This document shows positions 33,201-45,696 of a DNA stretch of 64,000 bases, in pieces. The position numbers and the translations under genes are program-made. The first letter of the stretch is position 1; each line of letters opens with the position of its first letter. A model generated the notes under the pieces. That model was given only the letters and a program-made list of their open reading frames with translations, did not search any database and had not been told where the DNA came from. Origin of the DNA: Quercus robur (taxonomy: Eukaryota > Streptophyta > Magnoliopsida > Fagales > Fagaceae); the NCBI RefSeq assembly GCF_932294415.1, contig NC_065536.1, positions 35,212,354 through 35,276,353 of the forward strand, in the 5' to 3' direction.

Positions 33201-34490
33201 TATTAAAAATGTTGAAAAGTACATCAGGACTTGTGTTACAGGACATTTTTCCTATGACTTTAGAAAAACTGACCCAAGTCCAAATGCTATAGTGCCCATC
33301 AGAAGGCATGATGAATATAGACGGATCACTTGGCTTTTCACAAGTGATGGCAAGCACGTCCCCCTCAACCTTCAACATTGCTTCCATTGCTTCAGCATCC
33401 ATGTAGTCCATCTAGTCAACTTCTTCTTGAAACTCTTCAATCACAACCATAGGCTTCTCCTTGAAAGTGAACTTCTCCTCAAAGAAGATCTCCCAACCTG
33501 GATACATCTTTCCATCTTTACCCATCCAAGGCTCGAGAAAACCATAGAAAGGGATGTCTCCTCCTTCCCTCACAAAGTTTCCATTGAGATTACCAAGGTT
33601 TTTCTTGATTCCATCGCAGCCTTCAAGGAATCCCAAAGCTTCCCTAGTCAGTTGAGTCTTGAAATCAAGGAATTCAACTATTCCCTTTCCTTCTTTTCCA
33701 AGACCCATACTGGCCATATACCCCATTTTCTTCATCATTTCGATTACTTCATGCCTGCAATATGAAAGCAAATCTGTAGCATACTTCTTATCCTTCAATC
33801 CATAATCAACCATGTTCATAAACTCAAAGCCACTCATTTGAAGCTCACTGTTCTCACTTTCAATTTCACAAATGGGAGCCAAAATCTCCCCGTCCCCATG
33901 TATCACAAAAACTCCCCCTTTCATGGGATCTTCATCTTTTGGTGCAAGGTGGAGGGGATAGCTCCAATAGGATGAAGCCATGCCCTTCCTAAGAAAAGGT
34001 TGTAGCCTGGGGTGATGTCCATCACATGGAACTCCACAATCGAATCCAAGAGGCCAATCTTGCAAGCGGCCTTAAAATTTCCCATCACCTTCCTAGAAGT
34101 ATTGTCTTAGGCATTAACAGTTAAAGGAGAAGGAATGATAGTCTCCATATCTAAACCAACCTTATGAGCGGTCCTATGCATTCAATAGTGATTTGTAGGA
34201 ACCTAGTATGAGTAGCCACTTCAGGAGGGATTTTTTCATCAAAAAAGGTGAGAGAAGGGTAAGACACGGCTTCCACTCCCATGATGGATAGAACCTAGGT
34301 GTAGTCTCCAAGGAAACCTCTTTCCCAGTTAAGGACTCTAAGACCGCATTTCGGTGTTTATGAGAAGCTATTAGCAAACCCCAAATAGATACATGCATTT
34401 GAGTCCTTTTCATTTGGGCTAAGATCCTATCCTCTTCTTACTCTTCATTCCCATTGAGTCCAACGAGTTTCTGTCTTTCTCCCAAGTTCC
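30212..34490 (-). pseudogene. Ty3/gypsy (Tat-lineage) Pol, block A copy
   Basis: Minus strand, N to C: a protease-region leader (QMHVSIWGLLIASHKHRNAV, near 34400) whose active site is deleted at about 34174; the linker with a G-patch (34065-33412); EVFAWSYEDMLGI (33102-32812); RT with VPIPKKDGKVRMRVVFRNLN (32791-32594) and VYVDDMIVKSRN (32475-32245); RNase H (about 32000-31645); a second RNase H with WKMYFDGVVNQHRNGIGALL (31574-31386); and integrase zinc and core domains (30909-30212), cut by the nested LTR. The double RNase H plus G-patch mark the Tat lineage. Many stops and frameshifts are present. In intact relatives Pol copies the element RNA into DNA and inserts it. Confidence 0.85.
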
Positions 34491-34559
34491 TAACATGATG
34501 AACTTTTTCTAAGAAGGATGGCTTGTAATGTTTCCCACTTCTAGTGACAAGACATGCTT

Positions 34560-34975
34560 ACCAATGGTTTGATGGATTTGAAGTTTTGGACGTGCTTCCT
34601 AGAGGTCCATGGATTTGAAATTTGGACTTGCTTCCCAGAGGTCCGACAGAATTGGATTTTGGATGTGCTTCCTAGAGTTTCGATGGTTTGATTTTGGACG
34701 TCTTTCCCAAAGGTCCGATGGAATTGGATTTTGGACGTGCTTCCCAGAGGTCCATGGAATTGGATTTTGGACATGCTTCCTAGGGGTCTGATGGATTTTA
34801 ATTTTGGACGTGCTTCCTAGAGGTCCGATGGAATTGAAGTTGTTCCCAAAGGTCCGATGGTTTGATTTTGGACGTGCTTCCCAGAGGTACGATAGATTTG
34901 ATTTTGGACGTGCTTCCCAAAGGTCCATTGAAATTTGTACGTGCTTTCGAGAGGTCCGATGGATTTGTGAAAGGT
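34560..34975. repeat. Tandem repeat array 2, about 39-bp unit (block A)
   Basis: Units of the form ggacgtgcttccNagaggtc plus cgatggaattggattt recur about 11 times with point changes and one short unit. It lies upstream of the pol coding region in element orientation. The matching array in block B is at 56028-56443 with about the same number of units. Confidence 0.85.
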
Positions 34976-35196
34976 GATATTTTTGCCAATGTGTATAGGT
35001 CCTTTACCCTAATTCCTGCAAAATAAATATTTTCAATTAGTAACAGAGTTATTCATTGAAGGAAATTTGACATACCTAGCCAATGTCCCTAGTTTGGGGC
35101 ATGTTACAATGCTTGAATGAGTTCCGAGATGAATAATTTAATGTTAGGCTTGCTTTTCTTGTGCGGCCATCACCTTTTTTGGTTTGGAAACATAAG

Positions 35197-36533
35197 AGAG
35201 CTGTTGTAGATCCTATGGATTTTGGGAGAGCTAAGGTCGATCCCTTGAAGGTAGGAGAGCTATTGTCGATCCTATAGTGCATAGGAGAACTAAGGTCGAT
35301 CCTATGAGTTTCGGGAGAACTAAGGTCAATCCCTTGGAGGTAGGAGAGCTACTGTCAATCCCACAGTCTATAGGAGAGCTAAGGGTAATCCTATGGGTTT
35401 CGAGAGAACTAAGGTCGATCCTTTAGATGTAGGAGAGTTATTGTCGATCCTATAATGTATAAGAGAGCTAAGGTCGATCCCATGGGTTTCAGGAGAACTA
35501 AGGTCGATCCCTTGGAGGTAGGAGAGCTACTGTTGATCCTACAGTTTATAGGAGAACTAAGGTCGATCCTATGGGTTTTGGTAGGACTAAGGTCGATCCT
35601 TTGAAGGTAGGAGAATTACTGTTGATCCTACAGTGTATAGGAGAACTAAACTTGATCCTATGAGTTTCGGGAGAACTAAGGTCAATCCTTTGGAGGCAGG
35701 AGAGCTAGTGTCAATCCTACCGTGTGTAGGAGAGCTAAGGTCGATCTTATGGGTTTCGGGAGAACTAAGGTCGATCCCTTGAACGCAGGAGAACTACTGT
35801 CAATCTTATAGGGTATAGGAGAGCTAAGGCCGATCCTATGGGTTTCGGGAGAACTAAAGTCGATCCCTTGAAGGTTGGAGAAGTATTGTGGATCCTACAA
35901 GGTATAGGAGAGCTAAGGTCAATCCTATAAGTTTCGGGAGAACTAAGGTCGATCCCTTAAAGGTAGGAGAACTACTGTCGATCCTACAGGGTATAGGAGA
36001 GCGAAGGTCGATCCTAAGGGTTTCGGGAGAACTAAGGTCGATCCTTTGAAGGTAGGAGAACTACTGTCGATCCCACACAGTATAGGAGAGCTAAAGTCGA
36101 TACTATGGGTTTCGAGAGAACTAAGGTCGATCCCTTGAAGGTAGGAGAACTACTGTCGATCGTTCAGTGTATAGGAGAGCTAAGGTTGATCCTATGGGTT
36201 TCGGGAGAACTAAGGTCGATTCCTTGAAGGTAGGAGAATTACTGTCGATCCTACAGTGTATAGGAGAGCTAAAATTGATCCTATGGATTTCAGGAGAACT
36301 AAGGTCGATCCCTTGAAGGTAGGAGAAATACTATCGATCCTACATTGTATAGGAGAACTAAAGTCGATCCTATAAGTTTCGGGAGAACTATGGTCGATCC
36401 CTTGAAGGTAGGAGAACTACTATCAATCCTACAGTGTATAGGAGAGCTAAGATTAATCCTATGGGTTTCGGGAGAACTAAGGTTGATCCTTTGAAGGTTG
36501 GAGAGCTACTATCAATCCTACATGGTATAGGTC
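35197..36533. repeat. Tandem repeat array 1, 89-bp higher-order unit (block A)
   Basis: A ~30-bp monomer of the type ggagaRctaaggtcgatcc is arranged as triplets. One variant starts gtaggagagctactgtcgat, one tataggagagctaaggtcga and one tttcgggagaactaaggtcg, so the larger period is about 89 bp. I count about 15 triplets here, against 5 to 6 in block B. The array lies between gag and pol in element orientation. No long ORF runs through it. Confidence 0.9.
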
Positions 36534-38832
36534 ATGCTATTATTTGGCTATATGAGGGTGCATATCTGAGATAACTTGTGTTGAATGAGATAAAGGATCC
36601 TTCACTTTGATTCCTGCAAAGAAGCAAGTTTCAATCAGCATGCTTTCATGCGAGAAGGACATATCTGCACATAATATAAATAGGCCAATGCCCCAAGTTT
36701 GAGCATGCTTGATGCAAAACAAATGAGCTTAGCCTAACATACACCCAAACAATTTTGTCACATTGTTTTGAATTTGTTCCCTAAGATTGTTTGGGTGATT
36801 GGGACCCCGGACCTTTGAAAGGCTGCCTACGTACCTCTCTCGTAGAGGATCAGGTCAAGACGTAGTCCAAGAAAACTGGATTTTGGAAAAGAGTGATTTT
36901 TTTTTTGAAATGAGATTTCTCTCTTTTTTTTTTTAATATATATTTTTTAAATTACGAACAAGAGGTGATCCTTTGAACAACCATTTTGGCAAATCAAAGT
37001 GTTTACGAGTTAAACAAATCTCTTTGATTTGGAAGGATCAAGATCATTAAACTCATGTAATCAAATTTGCTTCTTCCTTTTGAAAATCGTCAGATTAAGT
37101 CTCCAAAGGCTCAAAATTCCCTATGATGTTTCCCCCAAGTATGCATTACTCAAAAATCAAGTATTGGAGGAGTTTTCCCATTTCTTTGTTGTCATCTTCT
37201 CACTAGTCTTCATTGGTCACTTGTATCAACATTTGTTTTTATGCTCATTCATCTTGAATCATACCTCTAGACTTTCATCTTGTAAATTTTTTCTCTTTTT
37301 AGGTTGCATCCTCAAATTTCCAAGTTGGTAGATTTTTTCTTTTCTTCTCCTTCTTTTCTTTGGCCCTAAATTTTGCTTAGACCGCCCTTTTTGGGTTTTC
37401 AGCCTAGCGGGCTTCTTCTTTTTTTCATTTCCTTCTTTTTTTTTTTTTTTTTTTGGTTGGTCTTTCATCACTTGATTGAATGAACTTTTGGGGACATTTT
37501 GCCCTCCTTGTTTTTCTCAGATTAATGATTTTTGGTCATTTTGATGCACTCTATAGACTTCTTTCTTGCCTTGATGCACTCTCTAGACTTCTTTCTTGCC
37601 TCGATGCACTTGCACCTTTCTTTGCTTGATGAATTTTTTCCTTTTTTGATGAACTTTCTTTTGGATGAACCTTCAACTCTTCTTGGCATGATGAATTTTA
37701 GGTTCTTCAAACTTGATGCACATTTTGTTTTCTCTCACATTGATCGAATTTCATTTCTCTTTCCTTTTTTGAGTGAAAGATCATTTTTCTTTGATGATCT
37801 CTTATCTTTAGCTTAATGAATTCTCTACTTGTCTTTCATGTCTTCTAGGGGAGATTTATCAATTAGCTTTAAAGTTGCAAGGTCGACTCCTCCTCCAAAT
37901 GAGATTTAAGCATGCATACTTTGAATTTTTCCCACCCCAAGTTTAGATTTTAGTGGGTTCATGCAAAAAAAAGGCTAAATGTTTGGAGGCTCAAATGGGC
38001 TAGCAATGGATGATGAACATTCTAGGTAATTGGAAATAGTTTGGTTTAACCAAAGATGGCCTCCTATCCCTAGTAATGCTTGCTTGTAGGCGCAGTGACT
38101 TGAGCTCTTTTAAAAATTCCTCTTAAGAGAAAAAGTATGAATGCTCTATTGGAGACACAAAAGTTTTCCGAAATTTGGAATGAATGCATGAGCTTTTTGA
38201 ATTTTCTGATGGATGGATTCTTTTTGATTGCCTTTTAAGACCATTTCTTCTTATATTCTAAGTCAAGTAGCAAAAGTCTTTACATGGATCAAATGAAATT
38301 AATCATTCCTTGGTACAAGTTGGTTGCTCAAGCCGTTAAACATCAAGATTTAGAAAATGTTTTGTCGAAGGGATCCTCATGTACCATTTTGAAAATGAGA
38401 CTTTTTTTTTTCTTTTTTCTTTTTTAAATCTTGAAATCCTTGAAAGAAAAAAATTAGGCCTTTAAGAAAAAGTCACTAGGAAGTTCAATTCCCCTAGTTC
38501 AAAGAATTTTTTTTTGAAAATGAGTCAAGGGCCTAATGCCCCTAGTCCGAAGACATTTGAAATTTTTTCTCTTTGTTTGGAAAGATTTGGAAATCTTAAT
38601 TTATTTATTTATTTTGGTATATTCATTCAAGAACAAAATGCAACAAACAAGCATATGGAAAAAAAAAAAAAATGCAACAAGCATAGCATGGACTTTATTG
38701 ATTAGGAAAACAACAAACAAACTCTAAATAAGCAACCACATTAAAAACAAAAACTATGACTATCAAAAACTTGTGGAGTTGAATTTAGACAAATTCATAT
38801 GGATCCACTAATGAAGGTGGAATAACGACTTG
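36534..38832 (-). mobile_element. gag-pol spacer of the gypsy element (block A)
   Basis: Non-coding-like spacer with T-rich and CT-rich tracts and repeated cttcttgcctNgatgcactc phrases (37550-37620). Compared with block B it lacks about 270 bp (after 36633) and 299 bp (at 37105, between AAAGGC copies). Short open frames here do not show a known domain. Confidence 0.6.
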
Positions 38833-40031
38833 TCAGTTGATAAGATCTTGAATGTCATGCCTCAGGTGAAAACACTTATCTGTCATGTGGTCTACCCTTT
38901 GATCATATTTGTAGTGAGCATTAGGATTATAGCTTCTAGGCATAGGATGTGGTATGGGCTTAGGATCCAATGGTTTCAACAACCCCTTAGCTTGTAGTTT
39001 CTTCAAGGCCTCACTCAAGGTCATGTTTAATTCATCGAACTTCCTTCGAGGCTTAGGATTGACAGTTGAAGATGCTTGGAAATTCACAACATTAACCACT
39101 TCCCCATTAGTGGTGTGGGTCACTGCTTTCTTGGAAGAGTAGCTTTCCTCATTCTTTAATATGCCATTATTGACAACATCTTCCACTTGAGTAGCAGCTG
39201 TGATCAAGGCTTTGAAATTGGGAAAGTATTGGGCAAAGAGATGCTTATGGTATATGGGCAACAAATTCTTCACAACCATTTGGATTTGCTCTTCTTCATT
39301 GGGCCTATTTGTCATTTGGGTTGCCTTTGACCTCCATCTTGTGAGGTTGAGAAAGATTCCTTGGGCTTTTGCTTGGTGGTCTCCAAATCACGCCTAGTAA
39401 TGTCCACTTCTATATTGTATTTGTATTGCCTGTAGAACTCATTGGCAATGTCCTCCCAAGTAGGGATTCGAGAGTCTTCAAGATTCAAAAACCAACGAAG
39501 AGCAGCCCCAGTAAGTGTGTTTTGGAACATTTGGGCCAAAAGTTCTTCAGCAGCTCCTAAGGGTTGGAGGGCCCTTGTATACATCTTCAAATAGGCTTTG
39601 GGGCAGCTTGTTCCATCAAACTTGTCCAAGCTTGGCATATTGAATTTGGGTGGAGCTCTTACTTGTGGTAAGAGAGAAAGAGAATGGAAGTTCATGGCAT
39701 CTTCTTTCCTCCGAAACTTTTGAAAGAGTTGTTCCATTTGATTCAAGTGCTCCTTCAACTTTTTCTCACTTTCAGTCAATTGTGGGCCTTAAACTTCATT
39801 AGTTTGGAAAGTGGTAGTGTCTTTTCCTTTGAGCTTTTGACTCAAAGTGTTGAACCCTTCATGAAGTTTGGCTTGGCTTGCCACAAAAGTATTGAACAAT
39901 TCATGGAAGTTGGTCATGGGCTCATTCGATGTATTCTCTTTAACCATGGCTACAAGAAATGAGTTTGGCAAATGAATTTGGCGATGAGCTTGGTTGACTT
40001 GAGCTGGAACTTTAAAGGCCTGCACCTTCAC
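38833..40031 (-). pseudogene. Gypsy Gag, block A copy
   Basis: Minus strand: PMTNFHELFNTFVASQAKLH (near 39920), then VRAPPKFNMPSLDKFDGTSC, GAALRWFLNLEDSRIPTWED and FYRQYKYNIEVDITRRDLET, the Retrotrans_gag pattern. The C-terminal half is MTNRPNEEEQIQMVVKNLLP (39315) to HMTDKCFHLRHDIQDLI (38833). The frame breaks at about 39325, where ttgtgaggttgag lacks the 4 bp taaa kept in block B. A stop lies near 39790. The zinc-knuckle-like end lacks its first Cys (YKYDQ replaces C-x-x-H). In active elements Gag forms the virus-like particle. Confidence 0.8.
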
Positions 40032-40658
40032 TTGATTGGGCTTCTACTTGGAAAACTGCATGCACACATGTTATATTATCTCTAGAAAAAAAAATTGGGC
40101 ATCCATGGCGAGCAGGCTTCAATCACAAGCATTTGGGCTTAGGTTCATTCATAGCATACATGGTTCAAACAATTATGATAGGCTTAAGTGTTGGACTTTA
40201 GTCATCATGGTTCAAACAAAGGCGAAGTAAATGCGTAATGAAATGAAATTTACATGGACCGACCTAAAGGTAGGTTCTATGGGTCATTAAAACATGGGTA
40301 GAAGGTAGGTTAAAGGTCCCCACAAGCTAGGACGTCGTACCTCCCAACTTGTGACACCAAGAGCGCCGTGTTGGTTTGGATGGTACAGTTTGTCCTTATG
40401 AACCACCATGGCATAACCATGATGTTCCTTGTCGTGGTGGGTGGTAGGTTCACCACTGGGTATGTGAGTCTGAGGAAGACCACAATCTACGGCTAATACT
40501 ACTGGGGTTCCGGGCTAGCAAATAAAATAAATTTCATTCAAGCAAATGAAGCATGACATGCAATATAATGACATATTAGACACACTATATACAAAAAGCA
40601 ATAAACAAACAATGACATGGTTGGCCACCATAATCTAATTGAAGCTTAGCCCTCAATA
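40032..40658 (-). mobile_element. Leader between primer site and gag (block A)
   Basis: Untranslated leader of the gypsy element. It is nearly identical to 61287-61918 in block B. No ORF of note. Confidence 0.55.
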
Positions 40659-40679
40659 TCCCAAGTGGGGTTGCCACTG
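40659..40679 (-). promoter_or_regulatory. Primer binding site region, gypsy block A
   Basis: On the minus strand the sequence after the LTR end is CAGTGGCAACCCCACTTGGG, a decayed version of the TAGCGGCGACTCCACTGGGG in block B. This is the expected place for the minus-strand DNA primer; the tRNA was not identified. Confidence 0.55.
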
Positions 40680-42599
40680 TGAGAGGCCGCGCCCCTAGTC
40701 CAATTTTATAGGATGTTGGGCCAAACCCACGTGAAAGGGTGGAGTCGTGTTATTACTTCTCAAAATGGAGGTTCGACTAGTTATATTTTCCCCTTTAGAT
40801 TAAGGGTTTCACAATGGAGTCGCCACTTATTTAATTATTGGAAAAATAAGAAAACCATAATTGAGAAATTTCTCATTTTATTAATTTGGAATTGAATTTA
40901 CATTGATAATAGGCAATTACATGGCGTTGGTCCTAGATACAATCTAAGATAAAGTACATTACTTTGTTTCCTAGTTACAATCTAAAAATCGAAAAGTATA
41001 TGGATAAGCATTTGATTTACTAACCTTTGATCTATGCTCAGAGGCTATGTTACAAGGAAGGAAGGTGTTAGGCACCCACCTTGCCTGGTGAAACCGGTCT
41101 TCTGGACTATAATGGCCAACATTCATATCACATCATCCAATATGTTATCAATCAATTTGCATGTTAAATTTAATGTGTGTGCATGTGATAAATCCTAATT
41201 CAATTTATTAAGCATTGCATTTGGATTGAAAAAATAAATTCTTGTGAATGTGTGTGGATGGTGATAACCTAGACTAAAGGATTTGAAAGAATTCTTAAAC
41301 AAACATGTTTTTCATATTTTTGATGTGGATTTAAGATTAAATCTAGTGATATGCATGAACATGTGATGAATAACCAAAAACATGTGAAGAACACATAAGA
41401 ACAATTAAGAATATTCAAACATATTCAAGGGAATTATCATGCTTTAATCTTAAATTCTCATCATGACAACATAAACAAACCGTTGGGGAAGGGAATTATA
41501 CCTTCATTCAAGATCCATATGGTGGAGGAGAGGACTCTTGATGGAGGTCCTAAGGGTGGAAGAAAAGAAGATCTAGGAGAGGGATAGTGAGTCTCACTCA
41601 ATACCTTGAGTTTCAGGAAGACCAAGATATGACAAGACTACTCAACTTCATTGGAACTCAAGAGAAGAGAGGGGTTTTTTTTTTTTTTTTTTTGTATCTT
41701 GGAATGAAGGAGAGGGGGGTTTATATAGTAGTGGTGAAGGAAATATGAATGGAAGGCCATTTAATGAGGGTGACAAAGAATCATGAACCTAGACCTCATT
41801 TTAGTCTTTGGGGAAATCTGGTACATTAAATGTGGAGATTGATGAGAATGAGGAGCAAGCAAAGTTTAGTTTTCTTGTAGCTGCTGTAACAGCCTATAGA
41901 GCCAACTTCAAAGAATCATAAATGACTCAATTCTGATTGGAATTGTCTCATTCTTATGCTCAAATTGAAGCCCCGGATGTCTAGTTTCTGGGAAAGTTAA
42001 CCTCATTCACAGATTTAAAATATTCTGAGAGACATTGATGAAATGATGAGCATAGGTCATTTGTTAGAAAATGGTTTCAGCATAATTAACATTAATAGGT
42101 CCCAAATTAGCTCCCAATTAACATTAAATGGTTCCAATAACTCCTATTTCAGACTTAATTGGTTCCAAATTTACTCTAATTAAAAGATAATTGTATAAAT
42201 TACTCATTCAATAATTAATGTTTAACTATCTAGTTAATTAGGTGTGTGCAACCCTACTATAAAATGTAGTTTTAACCAATCAAAGTATGACACATCATCA
42301 ATCTCAAATTGATTATACTTATAACCAATTGAAATCAATTGTTCATAATCACATATAGTCGGACTCGATTTGTGATAGTGCATCTCAGCTATTAAAATTT
42401 GATTTGATGATAACTTTTAATTTGATGGTCCGATTAGGGCTCATGACCAGTCGATTTGATCGTTATAACATCAAGATCATTTTGGTGAAATGTGATTAAG
42501 GACCTAAAGACCAGAATCAAGATGCATATTTCCAAGGTGAAATTACCCTTTTACCCTTAATATGAGGTTAAATGTGGGTTGCAAAATAGGGTGTCAACA
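40680..42599 (-). mobile_element. 5' LTR of the gypsy element (block A), 1.92 kb
   Basis: The minus strand starts TGTTGACACCCTATTTTGC at 42599 and ends CTCTCA at 40680. A TATA-like CTATATAAA lies at 41720-41728 (minus strand). Near the 3' end there is a second gtggcgactccattgtg-like block (about 40813) that resembles the primer-site core. No matching 3' LTR is present at the left end of the block. Confidence 0.8.
41720..41728 (-). promoter_or_regulatory. TATA box candidate in gypsy LTR (block A)
   Basis: CTATATAAA on the minus strand, about 870 bp from the LTR start, conserved in block B at 62964-62972. Confidence 0.5.
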
Positions 42600-42874
42600 A
42601 GGATATTGTCATACCAAAAAGATTGAGAGAGGGTCTACCATCTTCATCATATAAGGTCTAGCAGTTGAAGGTGAGAATGTCACTACCACGTATTGGAGAT
42701 GAAATCACTGAACTTGTGGATAGCTTGCTCTGGATTTCTCCTCTTCCAGTTATCCTACTAATAGCATATTCGGTTCACAAGGAACCCGGGAAGGAAACCA
42801 TATCTTTCAAGGTAGAACAACAATTCATCCTAGATTTAGAAAAAAGAAAAAAGAAGAAACCTGTTGAGTGTTAG
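42600..42874 (+). pseudogene. Unrecognised coding-like fragment flanking the LTR
   Basis: Directly outside the LTR the plus strand reads DIVIPKRLREGLPSSSYKV, one stop, then QLKVRMSLPRIGDEITELVD, a hydrophobic stretch LWISPLPVILLIAYSVHKEP, and FKVEQQFILDLEKRKKKKPV before a stop at 42874. The strong residue character (amphipathic start, membrane-like stretch, basic end) suggests a real exon, but I do not recognise the family. The same fragment follows the LTR of block B at 63845-64000, with a few base changes. It is therefore pre-existing target DNA copied along with the element. Confidence 0.45.
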
Positions 42875-45691
42875 AAAAAACATTCGTTTGACTTTTTTGC
42901 CTCTCATGCTAAACAAGGTTATTTTGGTGTGATGGACCTCTAAATGTTAAAAATCACTCAATAAAGATGATGTTGTAATCAATTGTGATGTTCATGTGGT
43001 TTATATGAAAATTTTTGCTCTATGTACAAAACCTTTAAATTTGTTAATATTGAAAGAGAAATGGCAAAGTTTGGTTAACTTTTTTGAGTATACAGTATAA
43101 GTAGAGATTCAAACATATGCATGTGTATAGATTACCAATAAATAATAATAATAATAAAAAAATTCAAAACTCAAAGAGAGTCAAGAATATGACAACAATA
43201 CAGACACCGTTACAATCTAGATATAGGTAAGCTGATAAAATAATTTCAGCACTTCTTTCAAGTTTTCATTGGAATAACATGTTGAATTGTTCTTAAATCA
43301 ATCATTTAATTTGAGTTTCACTTTAGTTGCAACCAAATATCTGTGGGCAGACTTTCATGGCTTCACGCACATAATTTTTTTTTTCTATTCTGCTATAGAT
43401 TTTGAAAGCCAAATTATCAAACTACAAAAGCACTCTATGACAACATATTGATTCATATTTGTTTGTGCATTTAGGGTAAAAGCCACAAGTAGTGTCAAGA
43501 TAAATTAGCAATTATTTTTGGTAGGACATAATAGAAAAATGTTGTAGTAGTAGTAGTAGTACTAAAAAAAAGCTTGTAAGGCCAGCAAAACTTGACGCTA
43601 AGAAAGGTTTCAAATAATATGCAAATCTATCATCCACAAGTGTTTCTTCTTCCTTCCCCCCTCCCCCCTTTGTTGGGGATAGGATATTATGGCTTGTTCG
43701 AGCATAGGTGGGTAAATAAAAAGACATGTAAATGGCCGTTTGAGTAAAGAACGATGGAAATAAAAAATTTAAAGTGTAAAGCTGATAATAGCATGTCATT
43801 AGGGAATTGCTCCTCTACTCAACTATACTATCTGCTATTGGTCTTAAATTCTGTCATGTCCTCAACAACCAACGGCTTGGCTTGGCAAGAGCTATAGCCC
43901 CATCTATTGCCATGACTCTCTTAGAGGCATAGTTCTTCCATGCAGATAGTCTACTTTTGAACATCCTTTAAGTTGGGTTTTGGCTTAGTATCTCCCCCTC
44001 TTCTGAACCACCTTATTTGTTAGGCTTAGAATGCAATGCTACTCCAAATCATATCACTGAAACTACCATATATCTAGAGCGAAAGAAGGTTATGATGATG
44101 AGACTTCTATCATTTTCCTTACTATCTTGGATGTTTGTATATGTCGTGTATATCTCCTATTATACCTAATTTGCTCGTTTCTTGGAGTAGATGCTAAAAG
44201 TTATAATCATGGTATTCTAAACGAGTGTATTTATAAAAAAAAATATTTCCCAATAACCGTCACTACTTCATAATTTGATAAATATGATTCATTTTGTCAC
44301 AAAAGTAGACTAATTTAACTACATCCAATCTCTTAAACCTTTTTTTTTTTTTTAGTATTTTGATAGTGTTACCTATTCTTTACCTTATTTCAGTTCTCCT
44401 ACGAAAAGCCTATTCTTAGAGGGGAAAAGCCTAGCTATTGTAAACTCCTTCCAGTTCCGTGTTGGAGGCATTGCCTAAAGTCCGTGATAACTAAAAACTC
44501 TAGGATTGCTACAGATAAAGAAACTCTAAAGGCAGAGGAAACAGGGCTAGAGAAATATTTTAACGAGAACACAGAAATCTTGGAGAGCTTCCAATTCCTT
44601 TCTAGCGTCGTTGCTTAAATATTGTCAAGATCAATAGGTTTAAAGGATCTTCATATAAAAAGATTTTTTGAGAAATATTGTTCTTACAATGTAGGGAATT
44701 GTAAATCCTCTCATAATCTGTGACTTCTGGCTTGTCTAGTAGAACCTTGCTGCAAAATCGTGTTATTTTTTAAGTTTATTTGAATATTCTATTTGTCTGA
44801 ATATTTTGTGAGACTATTGTTGACACTTAGGAACCTATTAAAGATGTTCTTAGGTTAGAAATTCTAGCACTATGCCTCTTAAGCACGGTGTCTTTGTGGT
44901 AGCAGTGCTAGTGATGCTGTTTCTATTCGAGTTATATCACCTGATGTTCTTATTACTTATGGCATATGAGAACACTAGCATGTGATTTACTAAAATGGTA
45001 GGGTGCTTGGCCTGGCTTTTAGTCTTTACACTTTAAGTTAGAAATGATTCTCATAAGCTTGATTAAAAGTAACTAGCCTCATCACATGCGCTTTGCACGT
45101 GCAATGATGCTTTTCATTTTTTATCTTTTAGGTTTACACATTTTACTCGTGGGAGCTTTATTTTATTTTTTATTTTAAGAAGAAGTTGTATTAGTACTGG
45201 ACTACTAATGCGAGAGAGAAATGTGGAGGTGGGATAAAAACAATTCAGTGATAAAAAAAAAAATGGTACATTTGTGGAAAAAGGAAAAAACAATTTTATT
45301 TTTTTATATTTTTTCTAAAAGAAGATGTTGTATTAGTACTTGACAACTAACGTGATAGAAAAATGTGGAGTTGGGAGAAAAAATCATTTTTTTTTTAATT
45401 TAGCTAAAAATTAGGTGTTTTTGAAATATTAATTTTACATGTCTAACCCTATGATTTAAGCCTTAGAGACGGATGAATTTGAGGGTATTTTGGGCATTTG
45501 AATAGACAATCCCAAACAGGGCAATACCCTTAAATAGTACTATAGATACGTGTTGGGCATGTGAGTACCAAGCCAAATGGATAAATCTAGCAGCCTCAAA
45601 ATAATTTTTTACCGAAGGATTGGCATGTAATTTAGTGACTTTGTGAAAGAGATGCAATTGAATGGGCTTTTAGTTTTGGTTGATGATGGTA
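42875..45691. other. Spacer, no gene recognised
   Basis: AT-rich DNA with T and A runs and a TAG/TAC triplet run near 43545. I see no domain signals in the short open frames. There is a pair of related stretches at about 45170-45260 and 45295-45390 (agaagttgtattagtactNgac ... gagaaatgtggag-tgggaNaaaa), a local duplication of roughly 125-bp period. Confidence 0.5.
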
Positions 45692-45696
45692 ATGCC

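Noticed and set aside
33292..33765. 157-residue plus-strand frame
   Set aside because: Antisense to the G-patch linker of Pol.
35197..36533. CRISPR-like array of short repeats
   Set aside because: Units are contiguous with no unique spacers, and the context is a plant retroelement; it is a tandem repeat.
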